Assembly: GCA_902774335.1 (NCBI GenBank)
Contig: CACYHW010000015.1
Span: 1-54,661, forward strand
Length of the DNA stretch: 54,661 nucleotides
Reading direction: 5' to 3'
Source: an uncultured Bacteroidales bacterium
GTDB lineage: Bacteria; Bacteroidota; Bacteroidia; Bacteroidales; Bacteroidaceae
How positions within the stretch are numbered: position 1 is the stretch's first letter; each line of letters starts with the position of its first letter. Below are positions 41,968 to 50,604 of this stretch, piece after piece. Position numbers and translations under genes: made by a program. The notes beneath the pieces are model-generated. The model was not told the origin of the DNA. It did not search any database and was given only the letters and a program-made list of their open reading frames with translations.

Positions 41968-42963
41968 ATGAGAATACAACATTTCCTATTGACCGCAGCA
42001 CTTGCATTATTCGCAGTGTCAGCCCACGCACAACTGGACGTAGTACGTTTCAGCATTCAGGACGGCATCTCCGATGCCAATCTCAAGGAGGGTATTGAAA
42101 AGAGCGCATCCACCCTTTTATCGGCCCTCAACTCGACCGTTATATCCGGTAAATCAAAGGTCAAGCTCGAAAAGGAGGGCGAGCTTATGTTCACCAAGGA
42201 CGGACGAAGGTGTCTGGACGAGATGTGGGCATCGAGCGCCATGATGTGCCCCGTTTCGCAGGTTACCGAGAAGGGTATCTCCATGCAGAACGGAACCGTA
42301 CAGGTACGTAACATCCCCGTTACCCTGCTTGCGGCCGATGACGACAACTGCGAACAGGAGCTGGTGCTCTGCTTCAACCAGCAGGGTCAGATTGACAACA
42401 TCATGATTGCCCTGGAGGAACACCGTTATCTGGATGTCATCAACGCCCAGATCAGCGTCAAGGACTTCCACCGCCGCCAGGCCATCATAGACTTTGTGGA
42501 GAACTTCCGCACAGCCTATAACCGCAAGGACATTGAGTACATCAACAACGTGTTCAGCGACAACGCCCTTATCATTACCGGTAAGGTGGTCAAGATTGAC
42601 AAGAAAAAACAGGATCTGACTGCCCAGTCACTCAACAACGAGCAGATCCAGTATCAGAAGTCAACCAAGGAGGAGTACATAACCAACCTCAAGAAATGCT
42701 TCAAGAACAACAGTTACATCAACCTTATATTCGATGAGATCGAGGTTATGCGTCATCCCAAGCGCGACGACATATTCGGCGTTACCCTGAAGCAGCACTG
42801 GAACTCATCCAACTACAGCGACGTAGGCTATCTGTTCCTCATGATCAACTTTGAGGATGAGCTCAACCCCAGCATACAGGTACGCACATGGCAGCCCGAC
42901 AAGTACAACGGCAAGCCGCTGCCCCGTGACGAGGTATTCTCACTCGATATGTTCAGTATTTAA
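41968..42963 (+). CDS. Exported protein with NTF2-like domain (operon gene 4)
   Basis: 331 aa, signal peptide MRIQHFLLTAALALFAVSAHA. Residues about 170-320 contain FVENFRTAYNRKDIEYINNVF followed by SDNALIITG, the start of an NTF2/SnoaL-like cone domain, with alternating strands to the end. The N-terminal part is unfamiliar. NTF2-like folds bind small ligands or partner proteins; no active-site set is clear. Confidence 0.65.
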   Translation: MRIQHFLLTAALALFAVSAHAQLDVVRFSIQDGISDANLKEGIEKSASTLLSALNSTVISGKSKVKLEKEGELMFTKDGRRCLDEMWASSAMMCPVSQVTEKGISMQNGTVQVRNIPVTLLAADDDNCEQELVLCFNQQGQIDNIMIALEEHRYLDVINAQISVKDFHRRQAIIDFVENFRTAYNRKDIEYINNVFSDNALIITGKVVKIDKKKQDLTAQSLNNEQIQYQKSTKEEYITNLKKCFKNNSYINLIFDEIEVMRHPKRDDIFGVTLKQHWNSSNYSDVGYLFLMINFEDELNPSIQVRTWQPDKYNGKPLPRDEVFSLDMFSI

Positions 42964-42980
42964 TCCTAAAGAGAGCGCAT

Positions 42981-44387
42981 ATGACAAACAAAGCCAAACT
43001 GCTGCTGACAGTCGTCCTGGCATGGGCTTTTACCGGAATCCAGGCACAGGACCAGCTCAAGAATCTGGTTATTACCGATATTACCCCCAACCTGTCGGTC
43101 TATCCCTGCGGTGACCGTCATGAGGCGCAGGTCATTCTGCGCTGCCAGGAGCCGTTCGATCTGGACCTGTCGTCCAACGTTGACGCCAAGCTGGACCTGA
43201 GCATCACCACCGAAGGCCCCGAGAAGGTCTACAGCATAGTCTTCAAGACCCGCGAGGAGGGTACTTCGTTCAAGGGACGTCAGCTGGCCGTGGTATCCGA
43301 GGGATTCAGGAAATACTACATCCCGCTCAACCTGAGCGATAAGGAGAAGCTGGAGTTCATGGTCACCGACCCCTACTCCAAGCTGCGCAGTCTCTTTTAC
43401 ATTGCCACCGAGGAGGGTCTCTCCTTTATGTCACTGGGCATGTACGAGGCAGCCATCGACAAGTTCAACGTAGCCAAGCAGTGCCCCGAGTTCCCCGATA
43501 CCGAGAACCATCTGGACGAGTATATAGTAAAGTGTGACTCGCTTATCAAGTGGACCAGGGAGGGTGCCGCCTACACCGAAAACAAGGACTACTACAATGC
43601 CCGCTCCGTCTACCTCAAGATGCTCACCGAGAACCCCTCGAGCACCCTGGTACGTGACCTCTACCTGAATGCGAACGAGAACTTCAACCGCGTAAGCAGA
43701 CATGACATCGAGGTAGCTCAGACATACTTCGACACCAAGCGTTACGAGGAGGCCCGTGAGCTCTACGAGCATGCCATCGCCCAGAACAACCCCCAGTCTT
43801 CGCTGGCCGGCAGCAACCTGGCGTTCATCCAGCTCAAACGCTACAAGCAGGACAACCACACCCGTTCGGTATCATACATCTACAACCCCGACTGCAACAT
43901 CGGACTCATGTTTGCAGGACTCAAGCCCGATAAGTCCGGAGGCTATTTCTCATTCGGTCTGGACAAGGGTGTCATTGACCTCCTGTCAAAGAACATGGAT
44001 CCCATAACCACCGAGAATACCGTACCTGACGCACCCATGTACCAGGCTATGGCAAGCGTCGGATGGACATGGCGCCTCTACGCCCGCAACCCCAACCGGT
44101 TTGTACCTAAGGCTTGGGTGCTGTTCTCACCGTTCAGCTATGCAGGAGGCGGTTATTACACTAAACTTCCCAACCCCGATTATAATGCCCAGAAGGGTAA
44201 CGACGAGTTCGTTGAAAAGTACCATTGGATGCACGCTCTGGCTCCCGAAATCGGCCTTACCGTGCGTGTATGGCGCGTAGTGCTCAGCTACCGCTATCAG
44301 TACCGTTATGTAATGAACAAGGAGAAGCCTGTTTCGGATGAGCTTGGAAAAGCACGTAACCTGATAGGATTGGGATTCTGCTGGTAA
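42981..44387 (+). CDS. Exported TPR-containing, probably outer-membrane protein (operon gene 5)
   Basis: 468 aa with a signal peptide ending GIQAQ. An N-terminal beta domain, then TPR-like helices (SFMSLGMYEAAIDKFNVAKQC and RYEEARELYEHAIAQNN), and a C-terminal region with strands typical of an outer-membrane barrel or embedded domain, ending in LIGLGFCW. It completes the run of exported proteins and may anchor the others at the outer membrane (inference). Confidence 0.7.
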   Translation: MTNKAKLLLTVVLAWAFTGIQAQDQLKNLVITDITPNLSVYPCGDRHEAQVILRCQEPFDLDLSSNVDAKLDLSITTEGPEKVYSIVFKTREEGTSFKGRQLAVVSEGFRKYYIPLNLSDKEKLEFMVTDPYSKLRSLFYIATEEGLSFMSLGMYEAAIDKFNVAKQCPEFPDTENHLDEYIVKCDSLIKWTREGAAYTENKDYYNARSVYLKMLTENPSSTLVRDLYLNANENFNRVSRHDIEVAQTYFDTKRYEEARELYEHAIAQNNPQSSLAGSNLAFIQLKRYKQDNHTRSVSYIYNPDCNIGLMFAGLKPDKSGGYFSFGLDKGVIDLLSKNMDPITTENTVPDAPMYQAMASVGWTWRLYARNPNRFVPKAWVLFSPFSYAGGGYYTKLPNPDYNAQKGNDEFVEKYHWMHALAPEIGLTVRVWRVVLSYRYQYRYVMNKEKPVSDELGKARNLIGLGFCW

Positions 44388-44396
44388 CTAAAGACA

Positions 44397-45518
44397 ATGA
44401 TTGAAATTAAGGAAGTCCTTACCGACAAGGACAAGAAGAGACTGTTCAGGTTCCCTATTGACCTCTACAGAGACTGTGAAATGTATGTGCCCGTACTCAT
44501 CGGCGATGAGATGGACACCTTCAATCCAAAGAAAAACGGAGCGTACAGCTATGCCGAAAGCAGGCTGTGGCTTGCTCTGCGTGACGGAAAAATTGTAGGC
44601 CGCATAGGTGCCATACTTAACCGTGCCGCGAACGAGAAGGATAACGTGAAGCAACTCAGGTTCACACGTTTTGACTTTATCGATGATTACGAGGTTTCCA
44701 AGGCGCTCTTTGACACGGTCATAGGCTGGGCGCGCGAGCTTGGCATGAACGAACTGGTGGGTCCGATGGGATTCTCCAACCTGGACAAGCAGGGCATGCT
44801 GGTGGACGGCTTTGACCAGCTTGACATGTATATCACCCTCTACAACTACCCCTATTACATAGAGCACATGAAGCGTCTGGGGCTGACAAAAAAATGGGAC
44901 TGGACCGAGACCAAGGTAATTGTCCCCGATCAGGTTCCGCCCAAGATGGACCAGATTGCCGATATTTCCGAGAAGCGCTACGGCTACTCTATCAAGAAGT
45001 TCCGTAACATGAAGGAGGTACGCCCATACGTACGCCGCGCTATGGAGATCATCAACGTGGCCTTTGCCAAACTGCACGGCGTGGTTCCCCTGTCCGATAA
45101 GCAGATTGACAACATGGAGCATCTGATAGGTCTGGTCGGCCGCCCCGAGTATTCCCTTATGGTTCAGAACCAGGCGGGCGATCTGGTGGGATTCGGCTTC
45201 ATCGCCCCGTCCATCAGTCGCGGCATTCGCGCCAGCAAGGGTAAGTTGGGGCTGTTCTCGGCACTTAAGGTGCTTAGCGACCTGAACGATCATCGGCACA
45301 TAGATTTCTACATGATTGGTGTGCGTCCCGAGGACCAGAAGAAAGGCGTGGAGTGCATCATCCTGCGCGAAGGCATCAAAGCCATCCAGTCACACGGAGG
45401 CATAGACTGCCAGACCGGCCCCATGCTTGAGGACAATGCAAATGTTCAGAACATCTGGAAGCACTTTGAACATTATACTCACCGCCGCCGCCGCTGCTGG
45501 AGCTACCAGGTGAATTGA
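44397..45518 (+). CDS. GNAT-like N-acetyltransferase of unknown substrate
   Basis: 373 aa, cytoplasmic. Two acyltransferase-like lobes: an N-terminal half with LWLALRDGKIVGRIGAILN, and a C-terminal half with LVGFGFIAPS and DFYMIGVRPEDQKKGVECIIL. This two-lobed type is widespread in Bacteroidota without an assigned substrate. It starts 9 nt after the exported-protein genes and probably shares their transcript. Its stop codon lies in a heptamer array. Confidence 0.6.
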   Translation: MIEIKEVLTDKDKKRLFRFPIDLYRDCEMYVPVLIGDEMDTFNPKKNGAYSYAESRLWLALRDGKIVGRIGAILNRAANEKDNVKQLRFTRFDFIDDYEVSKALFDTVIGWARELGMNELVGPMGFSNLDKQGMLVDGFDQLDMYITLYNYPYYIEHMKRLGLTKKWDWTETKVIVPDQVPPKMDQIADISEKRYGYSIKKFRNMKEVRPYVRRAMEIINVAFAKLHGVVPLSDKQIDNMEHLIGLVGRPEYSLMVQNQAGDLVGFGFIAPSISRGIRASKGKLGLFSALKVLSDLNDHRHIDFYMIGVRPEDQKKGVECIILREGIKAIQSHGGIDCQTGPMLEDNANVQNIWKHFEHYTHRRRRCWSYQVN

Positions 45519-45544
45519 GAATTGAGAATTGAAAATTGAGAATT
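45513..45544. repeat. Heptanucleotide array (AATTGAR), plus orientation
   Basis: Four heptamers (AATTGAG, AATTGAG, AATTGAA, AATTGAG) plus AATT. The stop codon TGA (45516-45518) lies in the first unit. Confidence 0.8.
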
Positions 45545-45546
45545 AT

Positions 45547-45580
45547 AAAAAAGGTCCGGAATAACTTCCGAACCTTTTTT
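45547..45580. terminator. Bidirectional terminator between convergent genes
   Basis: AAAAAAGGTCCGGAA (45547-45561) and TTCCGAACCTTTTTT (45566-45580) pair with one mismatch around a 4-nt loop, with A and T runs on both sides. It serves both the acetyltransferase and the convergent epimerase. Confidence 0.85.
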
Positions 45581-45611
45581 AATGTCGCGGGTTTTAACGC
45601 AGGTGCTTGAA

Positions 45612-45643
45612 AATTCTCAATTCTCAATTTTCAATTCTCAATT
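45612..45643. repeat. Heptanucleotide array, inverted orientation
   Basis: AATT then CTCAATT, CTCAATT, TTCAATT, CTCAATT: the complement of the array at 45513-45544 with units in different order. It begins 2 nt after the epimerase stop codon (45645-45647, minus strand). With its partner it forms a roughly 32-bp inverted repeat around the terminator. Confidence 0.8.
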
Positions 45644-45644
45644 C

Positions 45645-46532
45645 CTAAATCGCTGAGATTCTGTAAACAAATTCACAGCTCTTTCCCGCTTCCAGCATGT
45701 TGATATAATCGCGGCCGGAGATATCGCCGTCATAGCCCTGGTAGTCGCACCGACCCATCCAGGGCTCAATGCATACAAACGGTGCGTTCTTGCCGGGAGG
45801 TGACCACAAGCCCCACACCGGAGCTTCATCGGTCTGTACCGATATATACGGGTTGCAATCCTTGTCGTAGAGTATCACCTGGTCCAACTGATACTCCTCA
45901 AGCACCAGCGCATCATTTGCAAAAAGGCCCGGAGTAAGTGGCAGCATAGCGTCGCTGTCCAGTTCCATCATGCCGGCGCTGTCACTGCGATAGCCATCCT
46001 CCGTGAGTTGGCCTATGATAAACCGGCTTATGGGTTCCTCTCCCTGTATAAGGCGGAAGTATCCGTGAATGGGATCATCCTTTTTGAAATCGCGGAAATT
46101 GAATCCGGGATGCGCACCTATCTGATAGTACATCGGCCCGTCACCGGGGTTCTTGATCCGCCACTCCACAATCAGAGCATTATCCTCCAGGCGGTATGTT
46201 GCCTCCAGGCGGAACTTATACGGATAAACCTTGAGTGACTGTTCATCGGACTCAAGACACAGTACAAGGCTCTCTTTGTCGTGACAGAGCACCTTGAACT
46301 CGCGGTCGCGGGCAAATCCGTGCTGCGGCAGGCTGTAGGTCTTGTCCCCTACCCTGTACTCTCCTTTCCACACTTTGCCCACTATGGGGAAGAGCATGGG
46401 CGCATGTCGGCCCCAATATTCCTTTTGGGCGGTCCAGATGAGTTCCTCACCACTGCCCTGTTTCTTAAGGCTGGTCAGTTCAGCGCCGTGCAGGTCTATA
46501 TCGGCACATATAAGGTCATTCTCAATAATCAT
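45645..46532 (-). CDS. Aldose 1-epimerase-family protein
   Basis: 295 aa, beta-sandwich fold of the galactose mutarotase family, LacX/YeaD-like subgroup. Signature text: ADIDLHGAELTSLKKQGSGEE, YWGRHAPMLFPIVGKV, GFARDREF and an IGAHPGFNF segment with the catalytic His; the Glu base lies in VCIEPWMG. It interconverts sugar anomers or a sugar phosphate; the exact sugar is unknown. TACCTTCG at 46553-46560 is a one-mismatch promoter box. Confidence 0.85.
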   Translation of the reverse strand: MIIENDLICADIDLHGAELTSLKKQGSGEELIWTAQKEYWGRHAPMLFPIVGKVWKGEYRVGDKTYSLPQHGFARDREFKVLCHDKESLVLCLESDEQSLKVYPYKFRLEATYRLEDNALIVEWRIKNPGDGPMYYQIGAHPGFNFRDFKKDDPIHGYFRLIQGEEPISRFIIGQLTEDGYRSDSAGMMELDSDAMLPLTPGLFANDALVLEEYQLDQVILYDKDCNPYISVQTDEAPVWGLWSPPGKNAPFVCIEPWMGRCDYQGYDGDISGRDYINMLEAGKSCEFVYRISAI

Positions 46533-46552
46533 AGGTTCAGTAATTACATATG

Positions 46553-46560
46553 CGAAGGTA
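46553..46560 (-). promoter_or_regulatory. Variant promoter box of the epimerase gene
   Basis: TACCTTCG followed by CA on the minus strand: TAnnTTTG with T to C at the seventh position. Two further starts in this window have the same TTCG variant (48988-48995 and 54389-54396). Confidence 0.4.
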
Positions 46561-46572
46561 AAGGATTTGTAT

Positions 46573-46580
46573 TATCTTTG
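46573..46580 (+). promoter_or_regulatory. Promoter box of the histidine phosphatase gene
   Basis: TATCTTTG followed by CAC, leader about 25 nt to the ATG at 46609. Confidence 0.65.
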
Positions 46581-46608
46581 CACTATCAGCTAACCAAAAA
46601 CAATCATA

Positions 46609-47862
46609 ATGAAGAGAATCCTGCTTGTTATTGCGTTATTTACATGCGCATTCACATACGCCCAGCGTATGAACGTTCTTGAGGAGATAAATGCCAATCC
46701 CCAGAAATCTTACGGAACTGATTACCCTTACACTTTCGATGCTCCGGCCCTGTCCAAGGCGCCCAAGGGCTACAAACCTTTCTACATCAGCCATTACGCA
46801 CGTCACGGTTCACGTTATTATTGGAACAACTCGCTCTACCTGGAGTTGGACACCATCTTTACCGAGGCACACGACAAGCACCTGCTCACCCCTGACGGCG
46901 AGAAGTTCTACCAGCAGTACAAGGCTCTCTACCCCGAGTTCATGGCCGGCATGGGCGAACTCACCCGCGTGGGTTGGGACCAGCATCAGGCCATTGCCCG
47001 CAAGATGTACGAGAGTTTCCCTGAAGTGTTCAAGAAGGGAGGCACCATCCGTGCCATATCCTCCACTACGGGCCGATGCATAATAAGCATGAGCGCATTC
47101 TGCCAGGCCATGGTGCAGTGCAACCCCAAGATCGATATCTACGAGCAGGCATCCAGAGCCACCCTTCACGGAGTTAAGCCCGATGCCGATGACAACCCCT
47201 ACCGCGTCAGGGCTCCGCGTGCAAGTGCACAGCTTGATATGACCAATTTCAACCCCGAGACCCCGCAGGTGGCATCGAACGATGAGATCGTGGCACGTCT
47301 GTTTACCAGCACCGAAGGCCTTTCACGCAGTTCCCGCAGAATCTACAGCAACCTTAAGAACCTGTACACCTCACTGCCCAGCATCGGCCATGAGGAACTT
47401 CTGGTAGGCCTTTTCAAGCCCGAGGAACTGACCGCCGGCTGGGAGCGCACCAACCTGAACTCATACCGCAACTGGTACAGGGACATCAACGTGATGAAAC
47501 CCATCGTTCAGGACATTCTGGATCAGGCCAAGCTGGTGATAGACGGCGAATGCAATGACATCGCATCCCTGCGTTTCGGCCATGACACCAACCTTGGCCC
47601 GCTCAACATCGTGATGGGTATCAACATGCCCAAGGGCGGCGTGACCGATGCCAGCCAGCTCAAGTACTATTTCCAGGATTTCCAGATTGGCAAGGCCGGA
47701 AACCTGCAGTTCATATTCTACAAGAGCAAGAAGAACCCCGAGATTCTGGTCAAGTGCCTCCAGAACGGCTACGAGGTCCAGCTCCCGCTCGACACTGACT
47801 GCTATCCTTACTACAAGTGGAGTGATTTTTACGCTTACTACAGCGCCATCTGCGCTGAGTGA
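46609..47862 (+). CDS. Histidine acid phosphatase, MINPP/phytase-like, exported
   Basis: 417 aa with signal peptide ending TYAQ. The phosphohistidine motif is SHYARHGSRYYW (RHGxR) and the proton donor GHDTNLGPL (HD, with the motif HDTN), both hallmarks of branch-2 histidine phosphatases. Length and motifs match multiple inositol-polyphosphate phosphatases of gut Bacteroidota, which degrade phytate in the periplasm; other phosphate esters are possible. Confidence 0.88.
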   Translation: MKRILLVIALFTCAFTYAQRMNVLEEINANPQKSYGTDYPYTFDAPALSKAPKGYKPFYISHYARHGSRYYWNNSLYLELDTIFTEAHDKHLLTPDGEKFYQQYKALYPEFMAGMGELTRVGWDQHQAIARKMYESFPEVFKKGGTIRAISSTTGRCIISMSAFCQAMVQCNPKIDIYEQASRATLHGVKPDADDNPYRVRAPRASAQLDMTNFNPETPQVASNDEIVARLFTSTEGLSRSSRRIYSNLKNLYTSLPSIGHEELLVGLFKPEELTAGWERTNLNSYRNWYRDINVMKPIVQDILDQAKLVIDGECNDIASLRFGHDTNLGPLNIVMGINMPKGGVTDASQLKYYFQDFQIGKAGNLQFIFYKSKKNPEILVKCLQNGYEVQLPLDTDCYPYYKWSDFYAYYSAICAE

Positions 47863-47887
47863 GCAATTGGGGTCAGGCCCCAATTGC
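47863..47887. repeat. Perfect REP-like palindrome between convergent genes
   Basis: GCAATTGGGG (47863-47872) and CCCCAATTGC (47878-47887) are perfect 10-bp arms around TCAGG. It starts immediately after the phosphatase stop. No T-run follows. The core GGGGTCAGGCCCC resembles widespread REP palindromes (recalled). It may act as a terminator or RNA-stabilising hairpin. Confidence 0.65.
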
Positions 47888-47896
47888 ACGCTTTGC

Positions 47897-48589
47897 TCAG
47901 AGCAGTGAGGTGAGGTCGCTGAGTGAGCGGATTGTGTGGTCGGGAGTGATTTGGGCCGATGCCTCCACGCTGCGGATGTTGAACCAGATGGTATGCAGAC
48001 CGTAGGCCTGGCCGCCGCTGATGTCGGCATTGAGGGAGTCTCCCACAATTACGGTCTGATCCGGACGGGTGCCGCCCAACTGTGAGAAACAATAGTCAAA
48101 ATACTCGCGGGACGGTTTGTTGAAGCCGATGTCCAGCGAGCCGAAAATACCGTCCACGTACTGCATGAGCCCGGCCTTGCCCAGACGTGTGGACTGCTGC
48201 AGGTTGGATGCGTTGCTCACAACATAGACCTTGTATCGGTCGTGAAGATACTTCATCACCTGATGCGCTCCGGCTACCGGGACCGATGTGTCGCGCAGTC
48301 CCGCAATGAAATCAAGCTCGAATGCGGGGCCGTCGGCCTCAATGCCCAGGTCACGGAATATGCCGGCCCAACGGGTGCGGTGCAGTTCATCTACGGTAAG
48401 CAGGCCGTCCTCGATGCGTTTCCAGAGTATGATGTTACGGCTCAGGAAGAACTCAAACATGCTGTCCGAGTACTCAATGCCGTTCTTTAGGCAGCACCCG
48501 CGCACATTCTCCCTGGCGCACTCCTTGAAATCCAGGAGTGTGTCATCGACATCCATCAGGACGGTGGTTATATCTGCCTTATTGAACAT
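47897..48589 (-). CDS. HAD-superfamily hydrolase (YjjG/pyrimidine-nucleotidase-like)
   Basis: 230 aa from this start. Motif I MDVDDTLLDF has the Asp nucleophile and general acid; VSNASNLQQS is motif II, the Lys of NKPSREYFD motif III, and VIVGDSLNADISGG motif IV. The YjjG group dephosphorylates (often non-canonical) pyrimidine nucleotides; other small phosphates are possible. The ATG at 48589 overlaps the thioesterase stop by 11 nt; an in-frame ATG at 48616 would overlap more. Confidence 0.88.
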   Translation of the reverse strand: MFNKADITTVLMDVDDTLLDFKECARENVRGCCLKNGIEYSDSMFEFFLSRNIILWKRIEDGLLTVDELHRTRWAGIFRDLGIEADGPAFELDFIAGLRDTSVPVAGAHQVMKYLHDRYKVYVVSNASNLQQSTRLGKAGLMQYVDGIFGSLDIGFNKPSREYFDYCFSQLGGTRPDQTVIVGDSLNADISGGQAYGLHTIWFNIRSVEASAQITPDHTIRSLSDLTSLL

Positions 48590-48980
48590 CCTCAAGAAGG
48601 AACGCAATCTCGTCACCCTTGCTCAGACGGCCGTTCACCACGCTGACAACGGTAACCGTAGCCTGGATACACAGTTTCATATCGGCCTTGCGGTATATAT
48701 CCTGCTCAAAAATGAAACGGGCGCCCTCGCGGTGCAGGTTAAGGCATGACAGGAACTCCTCCTGGCCGTGCAGCGGACTCTTGTATTTGATGTTGATTTC
48801 TGACACCATTGCATCGATGCCCTTCTCATGCCACTGCTGGAAAGACTGTCCACGGCTCTGCAGCCATTTGTGGCGGGTATATTCCAGATAGTGCTGGTAA
48901 TTGGCGTTGTTGACTACGCCCTGAAGGTCGCATTCGTAGTCTCGGGTCTCAAGACTGGTTGTAAAAAGATACTCTTTCAT
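48579..48980 (-). CDS. Acyl-CoA thioesterase (YbgC/4HBT hotdog type)
   Basis: 133-aa single hotdog domain. RDYECDLQGVVNNANYQHYLEYTR contains the catalytic-Asp-region motif of the family with Gln-Gly in place of the common Met-Gly (D-x-x-G-x-V-x-N). It hydrolyses acyl- or hydroxybenzoyl-CoA; the physiological substrate is not evident. It is the first gene of a two-gene operon with the HAD gene. TAACTTCG (48988-48995) is a near-consensus promoter. Confidence 0.88.
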   Translation of the reverse strand: MKEYLFTTSLETRDYECDLQGVVNNANYQHYLEYTRHKWLQSRGQSFQQWHEKGIDAMVSEINIKYKSPLHGQEEFLSCLNLHREGARFIFEQDIYRKADMKLCIQATVTVVSVVNGRLSKGDEIAFLLEDVQ

Positions 48981-48987
48981 AGCACCG

Positions 48988-48995
48988 CGAAGTTA
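48988..48995 (-). promoter_or_regulatory. Variant promoter box of the thioesterase-HAD operon
   Basis: TAACTTCG followed by CG on the minus strand, a one-mismatch match, very close to the ATG at 48980 (about 4 nt of leader). Confidence 0.4.
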
Positions 48996-49006
48996 ATGCT
49001 TTTTGC

Positions 49007-49014
49007 TATATTTG
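49007..49014 (+). promoter_or_regulatory. Promoter box of the GH43-nitroreductase operon
   Basis: TATATTTG followed by CCA; leader about 20 nt to the ATG at 49038. Confidence 0.65.
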
Positions 49015-49037
49015 CCATACACCGAAAGTTCAATCAT

Positions 49038-50600
49038 ATGGTCCAATCAATGATTAGGAAGGCTATTCTGGCCATATCAGCACTGGTGGCAGTTTCCGCT
49101 ACAGCACAAAACCCTGTCCAGTATCTGTGGGGCGACCAAGGCAACGACACATACATCAACCCTGTTCTGAACGCCGATTATTCCGATCCCGACGTAATCC
49201 GCGTAGGTAAGAAATATTACATGGTGGCGTCCGATTTCCATTTCCTGGGAATGCAGATACTGGAGTCCGATGACCTGGTAAACTGGACTGTCCTGACACA
49301 GATCTACAGCCGTTTTGACCTGCCCGGATGGGACGATAACCGACACTACTCGGGCGGCTCATGGGCACCCTCCATCCGCTACCACGGCGGCCGGTTCTGG
49401 GTCTATTTCTGCACACCCGATGAGGGCCTGTTCATGACATCGGCCAAGAAACCGGAAGGTCCCTGGGAACCCCTATACCAAGTAAAGGACGTACCCAAAT
49501 GGGAGGACCCCTGTCCTGTATGGGATGACAAGGGCAACGCCTATCTGGGCCGAAGCGCCCACGGAGCCGGACCCATCATACTTCACCGCATGAGTGCCGA
49601 CGGACGTGAACTCCTGGATGACGGCGACACCATCTACACCGGACCGGTGGCCGAGGGCACCAAATTCCTGCGCAAGGATGGCTGGTATTACCTTATCATA
49701 CCAGAAGGCGGTGTTGGCCAGGGCTGGCAGACAGTTCTCCGCTCCAAGGACCTGTACGGCCCGTATGAGCGCAAGGTGGTGCTGGAGCAAGGCCCCACAA
49801 ACATTAACGGCCCGCATCAGGGTGCGCTGGTAGATACCCCCGAGGGCGAATGGTGGTTCTACCATTTCCAGGAGACCAACCCCATGGGCCGCGTGGTACA
49901 TCTGCAGCCCGTGCGCTGGGAGGACGGCTGGCCGCTTATGGGCGTTGACCTGGACGGCAACGGCATAGGCAATCCGGTAACCTCATGGACAGTCCCCAAG
50001 GTCAAGAAATCCAAAGGTCCGCACGTGCCGCAGACATCGGACTCCTTTGAAAGCAGCACCCTGAGCCCGCAGTGGCAATTCTGCCATAACCCGCACAATG
50101 ACTACTGGAGTCTTACCGAGAATCCGGGACGGCTCACTATCAAGGCACAGCGCTCCACCAGCCTTATGATGGCTCACAACATCATCACCCAGAAGATTAT
50201 GGGCTGGAAGAGCCTTATATCGGTAACTCTCGATGTAAGCCGTCTGGCCGATGCCCGCGCCGGCCTGACATCGATGGGCCAGTCATTCTACGCCATCGGA
50301 GTGACTGAGCGTGACGGCAAGCTCTGCCTGTACCAGGACGGTGGCTACCGCACCACCTATATTGATGACTTTGAGGTGGGCAGCACCATCTGCCTGGCTC
50401 TTGAATACGATGCACAGACCAACAAGTTCCGCTTCATGGCCGGAGCCGACCGCAAATCACTGAAGCCGGTAGGCACGGAGTTCAGCCAGCGAAGCGGGTT
50501 CTGGAAAGGCACCCGCGTAGGCCTGTTCTGCTACAACACCCATGCCGATGGCGGTATGGCCCTGTTTGATGACTTTGATTATCCGATAAATAACAGATAA
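49038..50600 (+). CDS. Glycoside hydrolase family 43, exported
   Basis: 520 aa from this ATG (516 from 49050). Signal peptide MIRKAILAISALVAVSATAQ. The five-bladed propeller has the GH43 triad: Asp in NADYSDPDVI (base), Asp in DPCPVWDD (modulator) and Glu in AEGTKFLR (acid). A C-terminal beta-sandwich domain follows (SFESSTLSPQWQF to the end), as in xylosidases/arabinofuranosidases of the GH43_12-like group. It acts on hemicellulose or arabinan side chains. A frame open from 48828 includes the promoter and is not used. Confidence 0.93.
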   Translation: MVQSMIRKAILAISALVAVSATAQNPVQYLWGDQGNDTYINPVLNADYSDPDVIRVGKKYYMVASDFHFLGMQILESDDLVNWTVLTQIYSRFDLPGWDDNRHYSGGSWAPSIRYHGGRFWVYFCTPDEGLFMTSAKKPEGPWEPLYQVKDVPKWEDPCPVWDDKGNAYLGRSAHGAGPIILHRMSADGRELLDDGDTIYTGPVAEGTKFLRKDGWYYLIIPEGGVGQGWQTVLRSKDLYGPYERKVVLEQGPTNINGPHQGALVDTPEGEWWFYHFQETNPMGRVVHLQPVRWEDGWPLMGVDLDGNGIGNPVTSWTVPKVKKSKGPHVPQTSDSFESSTLSPQWQFCHNPHNDYWSLTENPGRLTIKAQRSTSLMMAHNIITQKIMGWKSLISVTLDVSRLADARAGLTSMGQSFYAIGVTERDGKLCLYQDGGYRTTYIDDFEVGSTICLALEYDAQTNKFRFMAGADRKSLKPVGTEFSQRSGFWKGTRVGLFCYNTHADGGMALFDDFDYPINNR

Positions 50601-50604
50601 CAAT

